From: SFEB01 sp964612455
Lineage (GTDB): Bacteria; Bacillota; Clostridia; Christensenellales; CAG-314
Assembly (NCBI GenBank): GCA_964612455.1
Contig: CAZTCB010000002.1
Span: 1 to 64,000, forward strand
Direction of reading: 5' to 3'
DNA length: 64,000 nucleotides
Part shown: positions 18,215-27,377 of the stretch, in pieces
Position numbering within the stretch: position 1 is the first letter of the stretch
Layout of the letters: each line of letters begins with the position of its first letter
The notes under the pieces: model-generated
What the model was told of the DNA's origin: nothing
Database searches by the model: none
The model's input: the letters and a program-made list of their open reading frames with translations, nothing else
Made by a program: the position numbers and the translations under genes

Positions 18215-19363
18215 ATGGAAGAAACTATGGTTGAAAAAAAAGAGCCGTCTCTTTTAAAAAAACTCGGCAAACGTTGGTTTATCGACGCTTTCGGCGGTAT
18301 GGCGATGGGGTTGTTCGCAACGCTCATTGCTGGTACCATTCTCGCACAGATTGCCGCTCTTGTCGGTGACAATTTTGTCGGAAATCTCTTAAACGGCGTT
18401 GCCCTCGTTGCAAAAACCCTCATGGGCGCGGGTATCGGCGTCGGTATCGCTTACGCGCTCAAATGCGACAAACTTACGATTTTCAGCTGTGCGGTGGCGG
18501 GTTTTGTCGGTGCCAACGCGGTCGGTTGGGCATGGAGCGAAAACTTTACGATAGGTTTTGGCGTGGGCAATCCGATAGGCGCCTACGTATGCGCTCTCGC
18601 GGCGGCTGAGATATGCAGTCTTTACGCCGGCAAGACCAAATTGGATATATTGTTTATTCCTATCGGCGCGATGCTCGTCGCATGCGTAGTTTCTACGACG
18701 CTTTGTCCGCCTATCAAATGGTTGGTGGACGAAATAGGTAAAGGTATAGCCGTTGCCACCGAGTGGAGTCCTTTTTTGATGGGGATAGTTATATCGACGG
18801 TAATGGGCGTATTGCTCACGATGCCTACAAGCAGTGCCGCGATATGGGTTGCGGTATCGAGCAGCGTTATCGCCGAGGGCGGCGCAGTTGCCGACGCGAT
18901 GTTGTTGGCAGGGGGTGCCGCGGTAGTAGGTTGTGCGTGTCACATGATGGGCTTTGCCGCTATGAGTTATAAAGAAAACGGATTGAGCGGCTTTATCGCG
19001 CAGGGCTTTGGCACGAGTATGTTGCAGATTCCCAATATAATGAAAAACGGCAAAATCATATTGCCCCCGACGATAGTGTCCGCCGTCTTGGGACCGATAG
19101 CCACATGCGTCTTTAAACTCAGGTGCGGCGCGAGCGGCGGCGGAATGGGTACGAGCGGATTGGTCGGCGTGATAGATACAATCGCTTGCAGCAGCGGAGA
19201 GATATCCGACTTTGCGCTCATCGTCGGCGTCGCGCTTTTACTTTTCGTGTTGCCGGTCGTACTGACATGGCTTTGCGGCGAGTTGTTTCGCAAGATTGGC
19301 TGGATTAAAGAAGGCGATCTTAAACTTGAACTCGGAGCCAAAAAGAAAGAGCAAAATAACTGA
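18215..19363 (+). CDS. PTS EIIC-like membrane protein (PfoR-like)
   Basis: 382-residue polytopic membrane protein with about ten hydrophobic segments. Segments such as GLFATLIAGTILAQIAAL, GVGNPIGAYVCALAAAEI, MPTSSAAIWVAVSSS and CGASGGGMGTSGLVG match the PTS_EIIC_2 family, known from PfoR of Clostridium perfringens. No EIIA or EIIB domain or gene is present here, so sugar phosphotransfer is doubtful; a regulatory or facilitator role is possible. It follows the oligoendopeptidase by 25 nt. Confidence 0.75.
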   Translation: MEETMVEKKEPSLLKKLGKRWFIDAFGGMAMGLFATLIAGTILAQIAALVGDNFVGNLLNGVALVAKTLMGAGIGVGIAYALKCDKLTIFSCAVAGFVGANAVGWAWSENFTIGFGVGNPIGAYVCALAAAEICSLYAGKTKLDILFIPIGAMLVACVVSTTLCPPIKWLVDEIGKGIAVATEWSPFLMGIVISTVMGVLLTMPTSSAAIWVAVSSSVIAEGGAVADAMLLAGGAAVVGCACHMMGFAAMSYKENGLSGFIAQGFGTSMLQIPNIMKNGKIILPPTIVSAVLGPIATCVFKLRCGASGGGMGTSGLVGVIDTIACSSGEISDFALIVGVALLLFVLPVVLTWLCGELFRKIGWIKEGDLKLELGAKKKEQNN

Positions 19364-19371
19364 GGTAAAAG

Positions 19372-20112
19372 ATGAAAGAGGTAAGTATAGGTATTTTCAG
19401 CGACATACATGGCAATTTTAACGCGCTGAAACGGATTTTAAATTATTTTGAAAGAAAAAAAGTCGACGCGATATTTCATCTCGGTGACGTAGTGTGTATA
19501 GGACCTCGTTCCGCCGAGTGCATGAAAACGTTGCTTTGCACTCCGAATCTGACTTGCATACTCGGCAATCATGACAAAGATTATCTCAACGGCGACGTCA
19601 GACCAAAGGCGTTTTCTAACGTGCCGAAAGCTCACAAAGAATTTGTTTTCGAGCAACTCGGCGACCGATACAAAGATGACGTTTTGCGTTTTCCGACGCT
19701 TGTCGTTCAAAACTACAACGGTCTCAGCGTGGCTTTTACGCATTACGCTTTTGCCCGTCCGTGCGACAAACAAAAGGATAAAAAAGCGGTTTTTCGCCCG
19801 ATAGAGTACGAACCGTCTCCCGAAAAACTGGACGAAATGTTTAAAGAAATCCCCGCCGATATAGTGTTTTTCGGGCATCAACATGCTCCGTACGAGTTTG
19901 TCGGACAAAGGATATATTGCAACGTGGGCAGTGCGGGGTGTTATAAACTGAGCATGACTCGCGGCGCTATACTGACCGTTGACAGAGAGGGCAATCCTAC
20001 GGTAGAAAAGTTTAGGATTCCGTACGAGCGCGAAACGACTTTTGCCGAGTTGGACGAGTTGAACGTTCCTGCGGCGGATTTTATGAAAAAGTATTATTTT
20101 GAGGTGGATTGA
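19372..20112 (+). CDS. calcineurin-like metallophosphoesterase
   Basis: 246 residues with the full two-metal motif set in order: SDIHGN (residues about 9-14), HLGDVVCIG (about 38), LGNHD (about 63) and GHQHAPYE near residue 165, followed by NVGSAG. The order matches YfcE/ApaH-like phosphodiesterases or phosphatases; the substrate is unknown. It closes the hisS operon, with GAGG 8 nt before its ATG and 8 nt between it and the preceding stop. Confidence 0.88.
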   Translation: MKEVSIGIFSDIHGNFNALKRILNYFERKKVDAIFHLGDVVCIGPRSAECMKTLLCTPNLTCILGNHDKDYLNGDVRPKAFSNVPKAHKEFVFEQLGDRYKDDVLRFPTLVVQNYNGLSVAFTHYAFARPCDKQKDKKAVFRPIEYEPSPEKLDEMFKEIPADIVFFGHQHAPYEFVGQRIYCNVGSAGCYKLSMTRGAILTVDREGNPTVEKFRIPYERETTFAELDELNVPAADFMKKYYFEVD

Positions 20113-20169
20113 GCTTTTCGCGCGAGACAGGCTAAAAGCAGTCGCCATTTTGACGTTGACTGCAAAGTA

Positions 20170-20198
20170 TTGATTTTCGATAAAAAACATGATAAAAT
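20170..20198 (+). promoter_or_regulatory. sigma-A promoter of rarA, predicted leaderless
   Basis: TTGATT, a 17-bp spacer and TAAAAT; the expected transcription start falls at about 20205, next to the ATG at 20206. Confidence 0.6.
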
Positions 20199-20205
20199 AA
20201 TCGAT

Positions 20206-21504
20206 ATGGTAAAAAACGTCGTAAATAACGAATATTTTGACGAAGGCAGTGCGTTGCCGCCGCTGGCGGAACGTATGCGTCCTAAGGTATTGAGTGAATT
20301 TGTCGGGCAGAGACATTTGATTTACGCCGACAGTTTGCTTTCTCGCGCCATACGCGCCGACAAATTGGGCAGTTGTATTTTTTGGGGACCTCCCGGGTGC
20401 GGTAAAACGACGCTGGCTAACGTTATCGCTAACAGTACGGAGGCTGTTTTTGAAAAACTTAACGCCGTGACGAGCGGAGTTGCCGATGCAAAAAAAGTTA
20501 TCGAAGAAGCAGCCAAACGCAAGCGTCTCTACGGTAAAAAAACTTATCTCATGTTGGACGAGTGTCATCGTTGGAGCAAGGCTCAGAGCGATTGCGTTTT
20601 AAGCGCGATAGAAGAGGGCACTATCATTTTTATCGGTTCTACGACCGAAAATCCCTATTATAGCATGACGCCCGCTATCGTGTCGCGTTGTCGGGTGTTT
20701 GAGTTTTTACCTATAGATGCCGAAGACGTGAAAATCGGCATCGGGAGAGCTTTGACCGATGCCAAAGGTTACGGTGACTTAAATATAAAACTCGACGACG
20801 AGGCTTTGGACTATATTTCGGTTTTTTGCGGCGGAGATTTAAGAAACGCTTATAACGCGTTGGAGCTTGCCGTGTTGACGAGCAAAGCCGACGAAAACGG
20901 TGTTGTTCGTATTACCAAGCGGGACGTTGCCGAGTCAATGCAGACTAAACCGTTGAGCGTCGACAGGCAGCATTATTACGACATGATTTCCGCTTTTATA
21001 AAGAGCATGAGAGGGAGTGATCCCGACGCCGCGATGTTTTGGTTTTGTCGATTGATAGAAGGCGGTTGCGATCCCGTCATGCTGGCAAGGCGTATAGTCA
21101 TATGCGCGGCAGAGGACGTCGGATTGGCTGATCCTATGGCGTTGGTAGTGGCGAGTTCGGCGTTGACGGCTTTTTTAAACGTAGGTTTGCCCGAAGGCAG
21201 GTTGCCGTTGACCGAGGCGGTCCTTTATATCGCCAACGCGCCAAAATCCAACAGTTGCGAGACGACTTTGGGTAATGCGACTGCGGCTGCGAAACGCCAT
21301 GCTACTGCGCGCGTGCCGTCACATTTGATGGATCAGTCTTTTTCAAGGGGGACGGGTACCAAATACGCGAGCTATAAGTATCCGCATAGTTACGGAGGCT
21401 GGGTGGCTCAGCAGTATCTTCCGGACGAGGCAAACGGCGAGGTTTATTACGCCCCGACGTTTAACGGTCGCGACGTCGGGAGTAAAAACGAAAAAAAGAA
21501 ATGA
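20206..21504 (+). CDS. rarA: replication-associated recombination ATPase RarA/MgsA
   Basis: AAA+ ATPase of the clamp-loader/RuvB clade that acts at stalled forks. It carries Walker A WGPPGCGKTTLAN, Walker B LMLDECHRWSKAQ, sensor 1 FIGSTTENPYYSM and the SRCRVFEF arginine finger region. The C-terminal tetramerisation part contains MLARRIVICAAEDVGLADP and the MDQSFSRGTGTKYAS segment. The ATG at 20206 is preferred (432 aa); a TTG 12 codons earlier is the -35 element itself. There is no Shine-Dalgarno before the ATG, in line with a leaderless mRNA. Confidence 0.92.
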   Translation: MVKNVVNNEYFDEGSALPPLAERMRPKVLSEFVGQRHLIYADSLLSRAIRADKLGSCIFWGPPGCGKTTLANVIANSTEAVFEKLNAVTSGVADAKKVIEEAAKRKRLYGKKTYLMLDECHRWSKAQSDCVLSAIEEGTIIFIGSTTENPYYSMTPAIVSRCRVFEFLPIDAEDVKIGIGRALTDAKGYGDLNIKLDDEALDYISVFCGGDLRNAYNALELAVLTSKADENGVVRITKRDVAESMQTKPLSVDRQHYYDMISAFIKSMRGSDPDAAMFWFCRLIEGGCDPVMLARRIVICAAEDVGLADPMALVVASSALTAFLNVGLPEGRLPLTEAVLYIANAPKSNSCETTLGNATAAAKRHATARVPSHLMDQSFSRGTGTKYASYKYPHSYGGWVAQQYLPDEANGEVYYAPTFNGRDVGSKNEKKK

Positions 21505-21602
21505 GCGGTTTTGAGCCGTTAAATAAAATTCGTTGGTAAAAAACGTGTGACGCATGCCGATTTAACGCGACTCGAGGCGGTTGTCCGAAAACGCAAAAAT
21601 AC

Positions 21603-21631
21603 TTGACGATAGCGTAAACAAACTTTAGAAT
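21603..21631 (+). promoter_or_regulatory. sigma-A promoter of tyrS operon
   Basis: TTGACG, 17 bp, TAGAAT, 26 nt before the tyrS start. The gap contains no T-box element. Confidence 0.65.
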
Positions 21632-21657
21632 AATCAGTAAACGAGGAGAATTTTTAT

Positions 21658-22848
21658 ATGACAACGAAAAACGTGATGGATACTTTGAGAGAGCGCGGGT
21701 TTATCAAACAGACTGTATACGAAGACGATTTGTATAAGCTTCTCGGCGAAAAATCCGTTACTTTTTATATAGGTTTTGACCCGACTGCCGATAGTTTGCA
21801 CGTAGGGCATTTCGTGCAACTCATGGCAATGGCGCATATGCAAAGAGCGGGACACAAGCCGATAGCATTGATAGGCGGCGGTACCGCCATGGTAGGAGAT
21901 CCTTCAGGGCGTACCGACATGCGTAGCATGATGACCAAAGAGACGATTGCTCACAACAGCGAGTGCTTTAAAAAGCAAATGGAGCGTTTCGTCGATTTTT
22001 CGCAAGGCAAAGCCGTGATGATTAACAACGCCGATTGGTTGCTTGACCTCAATTATATAGACTTTTTGCGTAATATAGGCACTCATTTTTCCGTAAACAA
22101 GATGTTGACGGCAGAGTGTTTTAAAAAACGTCTTGAAAAAGGATTGTCTTTTCTTGAGTTTAACTATATGTTGATGCAAGGATACGACTTTTTGGTGTTG
22201 TATCAAAAATACGGTTGTTTGTTGCAACTCGGAGGCGACGACCAGTGGAGCAATATGCTGGCAGGCGCCGATTTAATCAGGCGTAAAGAACAAAAAGACG
22301 CGTTCGCCATGACTTTTGCGTTGTTGACCACGAGCGAGGGTATCAAAATGGGCAAGACGGCTAAAGGCGCGGTATGGCTCGACGCAGACAAAACCACGCC
22401 TTACGAGTTTTTCCAGTATTGGCGCAACGTCGCCGACGCAGACGTCGAAAAATGCTTAAAACTCTTGACTTTCGTCGATATCGACGAGATAAGAGACCTT
22501 TGCAAATACAACGACGAGCGTATAAATCAGTCAAAAATCCGCCTTGCGTACGAGGTTACGGCATTGGTACACGGCAAAGAGGTTGCCGACAAGGTAAAGT
22601 TACAGGTCGAAGCGGCTTTTTCAAACAACGCCGACAACATGCAAAGTAAAGAAATCGTCGCCGACAATATTATCGATTGTCTCGTCGAGGTCGGTTTTGC
22701 AAAAAGCAAAGGAGAAGCGCGCAGGCTTATCGAGGGCGGAGGCGTGTCGGTAGACGATACCAAGGTGAGCGGATTCGATTTGGCTTTGCCGACGGAGTTC
22801 GTCCTCCACAAAGGGAAAAAAGCCCATTTAAAAGTTGTTCGTAAATGA
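21658..22848 (+). CDS. tyrS: tyrosine--tRNA ligase
   Basis: Class I synthetase (396 aa) with the HIGH-type motif in DPTADSLHVGHFVQLM, the tyrosine pocket LQLGGDDQWSNM, and a KMSKS-type loop IKMGKTAKGAVWLD. The C-terminal S4 RNA-binding domain is present (ARRLIEGGGVSVDDTKV). GAGGAG lies 9 nt before the ATG. First gene of a three-gene operon with yigZ and recX; the yigZ start overlaps the tyrS stop by 4 nt. Confidence 0.96.
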   Translation: MTTKNVMDTLRERGFIKQTVYEDDLYKLLGEKSVTFYIGFDPTADSLHVGHFVQLMAMAHMQRAGHKPIALIGGGTAMVGDPSGRTDMRSMMTKETIAHNSECFKKQMERFVDFSQGKAVMINNADWLLDLNYIDFLRNIGTHFSVNKMLTAECFKKRLEKGLSFLEFNYMLMQGYDFLVLYQKYGCLLQLGGDDQWSNMLAGADLIRRKEQKDAFAMTFALLTTSEGIKMGKTAKGAVWLDADKTTPYEFFQYWRNVADADVEKCLKLLTFVDIDEIRDLCKYNDERINQSKIRLAYEVTALVHGKEVADKVKLQVEAAFSNNADNMQSKEIVADNIIDCLVEVGFAKSKGEARRLIEGGGVSVDDTKVSGFDLALPTEFVLHKGKKAHLKVVRK

Positions 22849-23468
22849 GTGAAAAACTTTTTTTATCCCCAATACCCGACGAGGTGTTTTTCAATGAAAC
22901 CGTGATAAATAAATCACGGTTTTTGACGTATTGCAAAAACGTAGCCGACGTCAACGAGGCGACGGATTTTTTACTCGGGATTAAAAAGAAGCATTACGAC
23001 GCCACTCACAACTGTTACGCGTACGTAGTCGGAGACGTTGTAAAATTCAGCGACGACGGAGAGCCGAGCGGTACTGCCGGCAAACCGATATTAAACGCAA
23101 TACAACAAAAGGGTTTTTCGGATACGATAGTGGTGGTTACCAGATATTTCGGCGGTATCAAACTCGGTGCCGGCGGTCTGGTGCGAGCGTACGGCGGTGC
23201 CGCAAACGATATTTTGACGCTTGTCCCGACTTGTAAAGCCGAAACCGTGGCGGACATTTCGGTCGTCGTTTCTTATTCGCAATTGAGCGTCGTCAACGCC
23301 GTGCTCGGTGATACCGCTCTGCGTAAAAACAACGTTTTCGATGCCGTAGTTACCGTCAACGCCACGCTTAGAATTAATGATTTGCAAAAAACCGTTACGG
23401 CTATCAAAGACGCGACTAACGGACAGGCTGTGACAAACGTCGGCAACGAGTACGTTTTAAAAATATGA
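22845..23468 (+). CDS. YigZ/IMPACT family protein
   Basis: 207 residues with the UPF0029 signature DDGEPSGTAGKPIL and VVVTRYFGGIKLGAGGLVRA, then the DUF1949-like ferredoxin-fold tail. Relatives are linked to translation control (IMPACT) and include YigZ of E. coli and YvyE of Bacillus, but no enzymatic reaction is firmly known. It starts in an ATGA overlap with tyrS, which implies coupled translation. Confidence 0.9.
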   Translation: MSEKLFLSPIPDEVFFNETVINKSRFLTYCKNVADVNEATDFLLGIKKKHYDATHNCYAYVVGDVVKFSDDGEPSGTAGKPILNAIQQKGFSDTIVVVTRYFGGIKLGAGGLVRAYGGAANDILTLVPTCKAETVADISVVVSYSQLSVVNAVLGDTALRKNNVFDAVVTVNATLRINDLQKTVTAIKDATNGQAVTNVGNEYVLKI

Positions 23469-23478
23469 GGAGAGAGCA

Positions 23479-24123
23479 ATGCAAGAGTACGTTATAACGT
23501 CAATCGTTCAGAAAAAAAACAATAAAACTCGCTATGAGCTTTATCTCGACGGCGAGCAAAATTGCGTTTTGACGGACGAAAGCGTAGCGATATTCAGATT
23601 GAAAGAAGGGCAGACGTTGACCGAAAGCCGACTCAACGATATTTTGGATACGACCGAAACGCAGATTGCTTTCGACAAGTGTTTAAATTTGCTCGGCAAA
23701 AGCATGAAGACGTCGGGACAAATCAAAGATTACCTTAGACAAAAGGGTTTTAACGAGCGCGTCACGCTTAACGTCATGAATAAACTCAAAGAGTACAAAT
23801 ACGTCGACGACTACGATTACGCGGCAGCTTTCGTCGCACAAAACAAATTTTCAAAGGGGTTGTTCAGGTTAAAGAGAGAGATGGCTCTCAAAGGGATAAG
23901 CGAAGAAATAATCGATGCGGTTTTAAGTACACAGGGCGATGAGGACGAGACCGAAAACGCTTTTTGTCTGGCGGAAAGGTTTACTAAGGGCAAGTGCCTC
24001 GACGTAAAGTCGCTGGCAAGGTTAAACAGGCATCTTTTGTCGCGCGGTTTTGCTTTCGATACGATAAACACGGTTGTCAATCGGCTGAAAGAAAAATACG
24101 GTTTTTCAGACGACCGCAATTGA
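23479..24123 (+). CDS. recX: regulatory protein RecX
   Basis: 214 residues, built from three-helix repeats that bind and modulate the RecA filament. The motifs 'GKSMKTSGQIKDYLRQKGF', 'YKYVDDYDYAAAFV' and 'LSRGFAFDTINTVV' are the successive RecX repeats. It follows yigZ by 10 nt with GAGGAGAG as ribosome site and ends at a strong hairpin. recA itself is not in the window. Confidence 0.9.
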   Translation: MQEYVITSIVQKKNNKTRYELYLDGEQNCVLTDESVAIFRLKEGQTLTESRLNDILDTTETQIAFDKCLNLLGKSMKTSGQIKDYLRQKGFNERVTLNVMNKLKEYKYVDDYDYAAAFVAQNKFSKGLFRLKREMALKGISEEIIDAVLSTQGDEDETENAFCLAERFTKGKCLDVKSLARLNRHLLSRGFAFDTINTVVNRLKEKYGFSDDRN

Positions 24124-24142
24124 AATCGAGCATTAAAAGAAA

Positions 24143-24174
24143 AAAACAGGCGGTTTGGCAAAACCGCCTGTTTT
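24143..24174. terminator. bidirectional terminator between recX and mazF
   Basis: A perfect 14-bp stem with a 4-nt loop, A-run on the left and T-run on the right; it ends both converging genes. Confidence 0.9.
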
Positions 24175-24226
24175 ATTTTCGCCTGTTTCAAGGTCGTATT
24201 TGGTAACGCTTTGGTTTTTAAAGTCG

Positions 24227-24571
24227 TCAATGAAAAAAACCGAGACTTATCAGCAGTGCATTGTTTACTTCTTTCATTTGTTCGGGAGTGAGTTCGCCTA
24301 TTTTTTCTTTTAAACGACTTTTATCTATCGTGCGGATTTGTTCCAATAGTACGACGCTGTCTTTGGGCAGACTCGAAGTACTACTCGACAACAAAATATG
24401 AGTCGGCAATTTTGCCTTATTTAGTTTTGAGGTTGTAGCCGCCGCTATGATTGTAGGGCTATATTTGTTGCCGATATCGTTTTGCAGTACAAGCACAGGT
24501 CGGATTCCGCCTTGTTCGCTACCAATGACCGGGCTTAAGTCGGCGTAATATATTTCTCCGCGTTTTATCAC
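24227..24571 (-). CDS. mazF: MazF/PemK family endoribonuclease toxin
   Basis: 114 residues from the chosen GTG start. The start region MIKRGEIYYADLSPVIGSEQGG, then RPVLVLQND and ...AAATTS, are diagnostic of EndoA/NdoA-type mRNA interferases that cut RNA at short motifs. GTG at 24571 is preferred because AAAGGA lies 7-8 nt before it and the family starts with M-x-KRG; the ATG three codons earlier abuts that site. No antitoxin gene is adjacent on either side; in Bacilli the partner (EndoAI) is usually immediately upstream. Confidence 0.9.
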   Translation of the reverse strand: MIKRGEIYYADLSPVIGSEQGGIRPVLVLQNDIGNKYSPTIIAAATTSKLNKAKLPTHILLSSSTSSLPKDSVVLLEQIRTIDKSRLKEKIGELTPEQMKEVNNALLISLGFFH

Positions 24572-24747
24572 TTTGCACATCCTTTGACGGCAACTATCCT
24601 CGTTAATACTTTATTCCCGTGACGAATAAAAGGTGTATGTATTCTGCCGTCGTAAAACTATTTTGGACAAAGTCGGCGCATTCTAAACGCCATGTCCGCT
24701 TTTTTACGTTAAAAGGCTTTGTTCGGACAATAAATCGATGTTTTGTC

Positions 24748-24776
24748 TTGACTTAATTTTTATATTGGCTTATAAT
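24748..24776 (+). promoter_or_regulatory. strong sigma-A promoter of lgt operon
   Basis: TTGACT, 17 bp, perfect TATAAT, 28 nt before the lgt start. Confidence 0.8.
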
Positions 24777-24804
24777 ATACGAAAAAGTAAAAGGAGATTG
24801 TTTT

Positions 24805-25923
24805 ATGCTTTCTATGTTGGGCGTACCCGTTATCGATTTTAACGGCGACGTGTCCGGCAATCCTGCGGTCTCTATATTTGGCGTGGGCATTACTTACTAC
24901 GCGCTGATTATAGTCACCGGCATGGTATTGGCGATACTTTTAATAACCTATTTATTTAAAAAGTGCGGGCTTAATCCCGATGATGTCCTGGACTACGCAA
25001 TAATACTTATTCCTTGCGCGGTTTTGGGCTGTCGGTTGTATTTTTTCATGTTTCCTTACGAAGGGACTACGTCCGATTGGTCGGAGTTTTTCAACTTCCG
25101 CTCGGGCGGATTGGCGATTTACGGCGGAGTTATCGCCGGGTATATCGTCGTGAGGGTTGTTTCTTATTTTAAAATGCACAAATTTGAGCGCGTGGCGGAT
25201 ATAATAGCGGTCGGATTGTTGATGGCTCAGGCGATAGGGCGTTGGGGCAATTTCGTTAACCAGGAGGCATACGGAAACGTCGTGGACAACCCCGCGCTGC
25301 AATGGTTCCCTTACGCGGTACATATCGGTTCGTCGTATTATCAGGCGACGTTTTTCTACGAGTCGTTTTTAAACATTATCGGTGCGGTCGTCGCGTTTTT
25401 GTTAATCACTCGGTGGAAAAATTACAAACGCGGCTTTAACCTTGCTTTTTACTTTATCTATTACGGCGTAGTGCGTCTTATCGTCGAAAGTTTCCGTTCG
25501 GACAGCCTCTATTTTTTTAACACGGGGATAAAGGTAAGTCAGCTCGTATCGGTCGTCCTTATCGCGATAGGAGCGGTGCGACTTGCGTTGATTTATAGCA
25601 AACTGGATTTAAAAATCGACGCATGGTTTGCAAAAGTCTTAAAAACGCGCGAGCGGTTTGAACGCAATATAGAAAAAGCGCAGGCGAAAGCCGACAGATT
25701 GCAGAGTAATGCGGACAAGCTCGCTCAAGAGTTGCCGGCGGATAGCAAACTCGTCCTTTCCGCCCGAAAAAAAGCCGATTACGCCATGTTGGACTTGATT
25801 AACGTCAAGAAAACCGTCAAGAGTTTTTACGACGATTATTACAGACACGGACTCGATTTAAAAACGTTGCAAATAGTAAGTAAACAAGAAAAAACGTTGC
25901 AACAAAGCACGGAGGAAAAATAA
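24805..25923 (+). CDS. lgt: prolipoprotein diacylglyceryl transferase
   Basis: Membrane enzyme that attaches diacylglycerol to the lipobox Cys, needed for the many lipoproteins in this window. Seven hydrophobic segments span residues 15-260; the signature segments GGLAIYGGVIAGY and AQAIGRWGNFVNQEAYG are intact. At 372 residues it is longer than the usual 260-290: residues from about 272 form a charged, Ala/Lys/Glu-rich coiled-coil-like tail (e.g. ERNIEKAQAKADRLQSNADK) predicted to lie in the cytoplasm. It is followed 2 nt later by pncB. Confidence 0.95.
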   Translation: MLSMLGVPVIDFNGDVSGNPAVSIFGVGITYYALIIVTGMVLAILLITYLFKKCGLNPDDVLDYAIILIPCAVLGCRLYFFMFPYEGTTSDWSEFFNFRSGGLAIYGGVIAGYIVVRVVSYFKMHKFERVADIIAVGLLMAQAIGRWGNFVNQEAYGNVVDNPALQWFPYAVHIGSSYYQATFFYESFLNIIGAVVAFLLITRWKNYKRGFNLAFYFIYYGVVRLIVESFRSDSLYFFNTGIKVSQLVSVVLIAIGAVRLALIYSKLDLKIDAWFAKVLKTRERFERNIEKAQAKADRLQSNADKLAQELPADSKLVLSARKKADYAMLDLINVKKTVKSFYDDYYRHGLDLKTLQIVSKQEKTLQQSTEEK

Positions 25924-25925
25924 TA

Positions 25926-27362
25926 ATGGAACCGAGAAACCTTACGTTGTTGACCGATTATTACGAGTTGACGATGATGAACGGGTATTTCAGAAAAAAT
26001 ATGCGAAACCGTACGGCGGTTTTCGATTTGTTCTTTCGCTCAAACGCAGAGAGCAATTACTGTCTGGCAGCAGGGCTCAGTCAGGCGTTGGATTATATAA
26101 AAAATCTTCACTTCGGCAAAGAAGAAATAGAGTATCTTCGCAGTACGGGTGAATTTAAAGATGACTTTTTGGATTATCTTGCCACGTTTAAGTTTACGGG
26201 GGATATTTACGCGGTAGAGGAAGGTACCGTCGTTTTCCCTTACGAACCTTTATTGATTGTTAAGGCACCGATAATGGAAGCACAACTCGTCGAGTCGGCG
26301 TTGCTGAATATCATGAATTTTCAAACGCTGATTGCGACTAAGGCAAGCAGAATAACCCGTGCCGCTTATCCCGGCAAAGTTATCGAGTTCGGGCTCAGGA
26401 GAGCGCAGGCACCGGACGCGGCGATTTACGGCGCGCGAGCGGCGATAATCGGCGGATGCAACAGCACGAGCAACGTTTTGGCGGCGCAGATGTTCGGTTA
26501 TCCGCCAAAGGGTACTCATGCTCATAGCTGGATAATGTCTTTTCCGAGCGAGATAGACGCTTTCCGCGCTTATGCCGAAATTTATCCTAACAGTTGTTTA
26601 TTGCTGGTCGATACTTACGACACTTTAAACAGCGGCATTCCCAACGCCATTACCGTATTTAAAGAAATGCGGGCAAAAGGTTTAAAACCTTCGGGAATCC
26701 GTCTTGACAGCGGCGATTTGGCGTATTTGAGCAAAAAGGCGCGCCAGATGCTGGACGCAGAGGGCTTTAATGACGTCAAGATTTTCGCAGGAGGAGACCT
26801 TGACGAATACGTCGTCACCAGTCTTAACCTTCAGGGTGCAAAAATCGACTTGTACGGAATAGGTACGAAACTAATCACGAGCTTTACCAATCCGAGCCTC
26901 GGCGGCGTTTACAAGTTGGCGGCTATCCAAGACGAAAACGGCATGCAACCCAAGATGAAAATAAGCGACAATCCCGAAAAGGTAACCAATCCCGGTGAAA
27001 AACGCATATATAGATTCGTTAATAAAACCACGGGTAAAGCTATTGCCGACGTTATATGTCTTGCCGACGAAAAAATCGACGAAACGAAACCGTACACGTT
27101 GATTCATCCCGTAGACAGATGGAAGACCAAAGAGGTAAAAAACTTTACCGCAGTACCTTTGTATAAAAAAGTAGTAGAAAATGGCGTGCAAATATACGAT
27201 TGCCCGCCGCTTGAGAGAGTCTGCCAACACGCTCGCGAGAGTCTCGACGGATTTTGGGAGGAGTACAAGCGCATAGAGAGACCGCAGTTGTACAAGGTCG
27301 ATTTATCCGAAAAACTGTACGATTTAAAACAATCGATGCTTTCAAAATTGGGTAAACGTTAA
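25926..27362 (+). CDS. pncB: nicotinate phosphoribosyltransferase
   Basis: Converts nicotinate and PRPP to nicotinate mononucleotide in NAD salvage. 478 residues; LTDYYELTMMNGYF at the start, EFGLRRAQAPDAA, PPKGTHAHSWIMSF (phosphorylatable His region) and GIRLDSGDLAYLS are characteristic. The ribosome site GGAGG lies in the end of lgt, and the genes are 2 nt apart. There are no other NAD genes beside it. Confidence 0.94.
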   Translation: MEPRNLTLLTDYYELTMMNGYFRKNMRNRTAVFDLFFRSNAESNYCLAAGLSQALDYIKNLHFGKEEIEYLRSTGEFKDDFLDYLATFKFTGDIYAVEEGTVVFPYEPLLIVKAPIMEAQLVESALLNIMNFQTLIATKASRITRAAYPGKVIEFGLRRAQAPDAAIYGARAAIIGGCNSTSNVLAAQMFGYPPKGTHAHSWIMSFPSEIDAFRAYAEIYPNSCLLLVDTYDTLNSGIPNAITVFKEMRAKGLKPSGIRLDSGDLAYLSKKARQMLDAEGFNDVKIFAGGDLDEYVVTSLNLQGAKIDLYGIGTKLITSFTNPSLGGVYKLAAIQDENGMQPKMKISDNPEKVTNPGEKRIYRFVNKTTGKAIADVICLADEKIDETKPYTLIHPVDRWKTKEVKNFTAVPLYKKVVENGVQIYDCPPLERVCQHARESLDGFWEEYKRIERPQLYKVDLSEKLYDLKQSMLSKLGKR

Positions 27363-27377
27363 AGTCGAAGGTGAACG

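Noticed and set aside
21505..21657. T-box riboswitch before tyrS
   Set aside because: The gap is too short, and no specifier loop or T-box sequence is visible; an ordinary promoter explains it.
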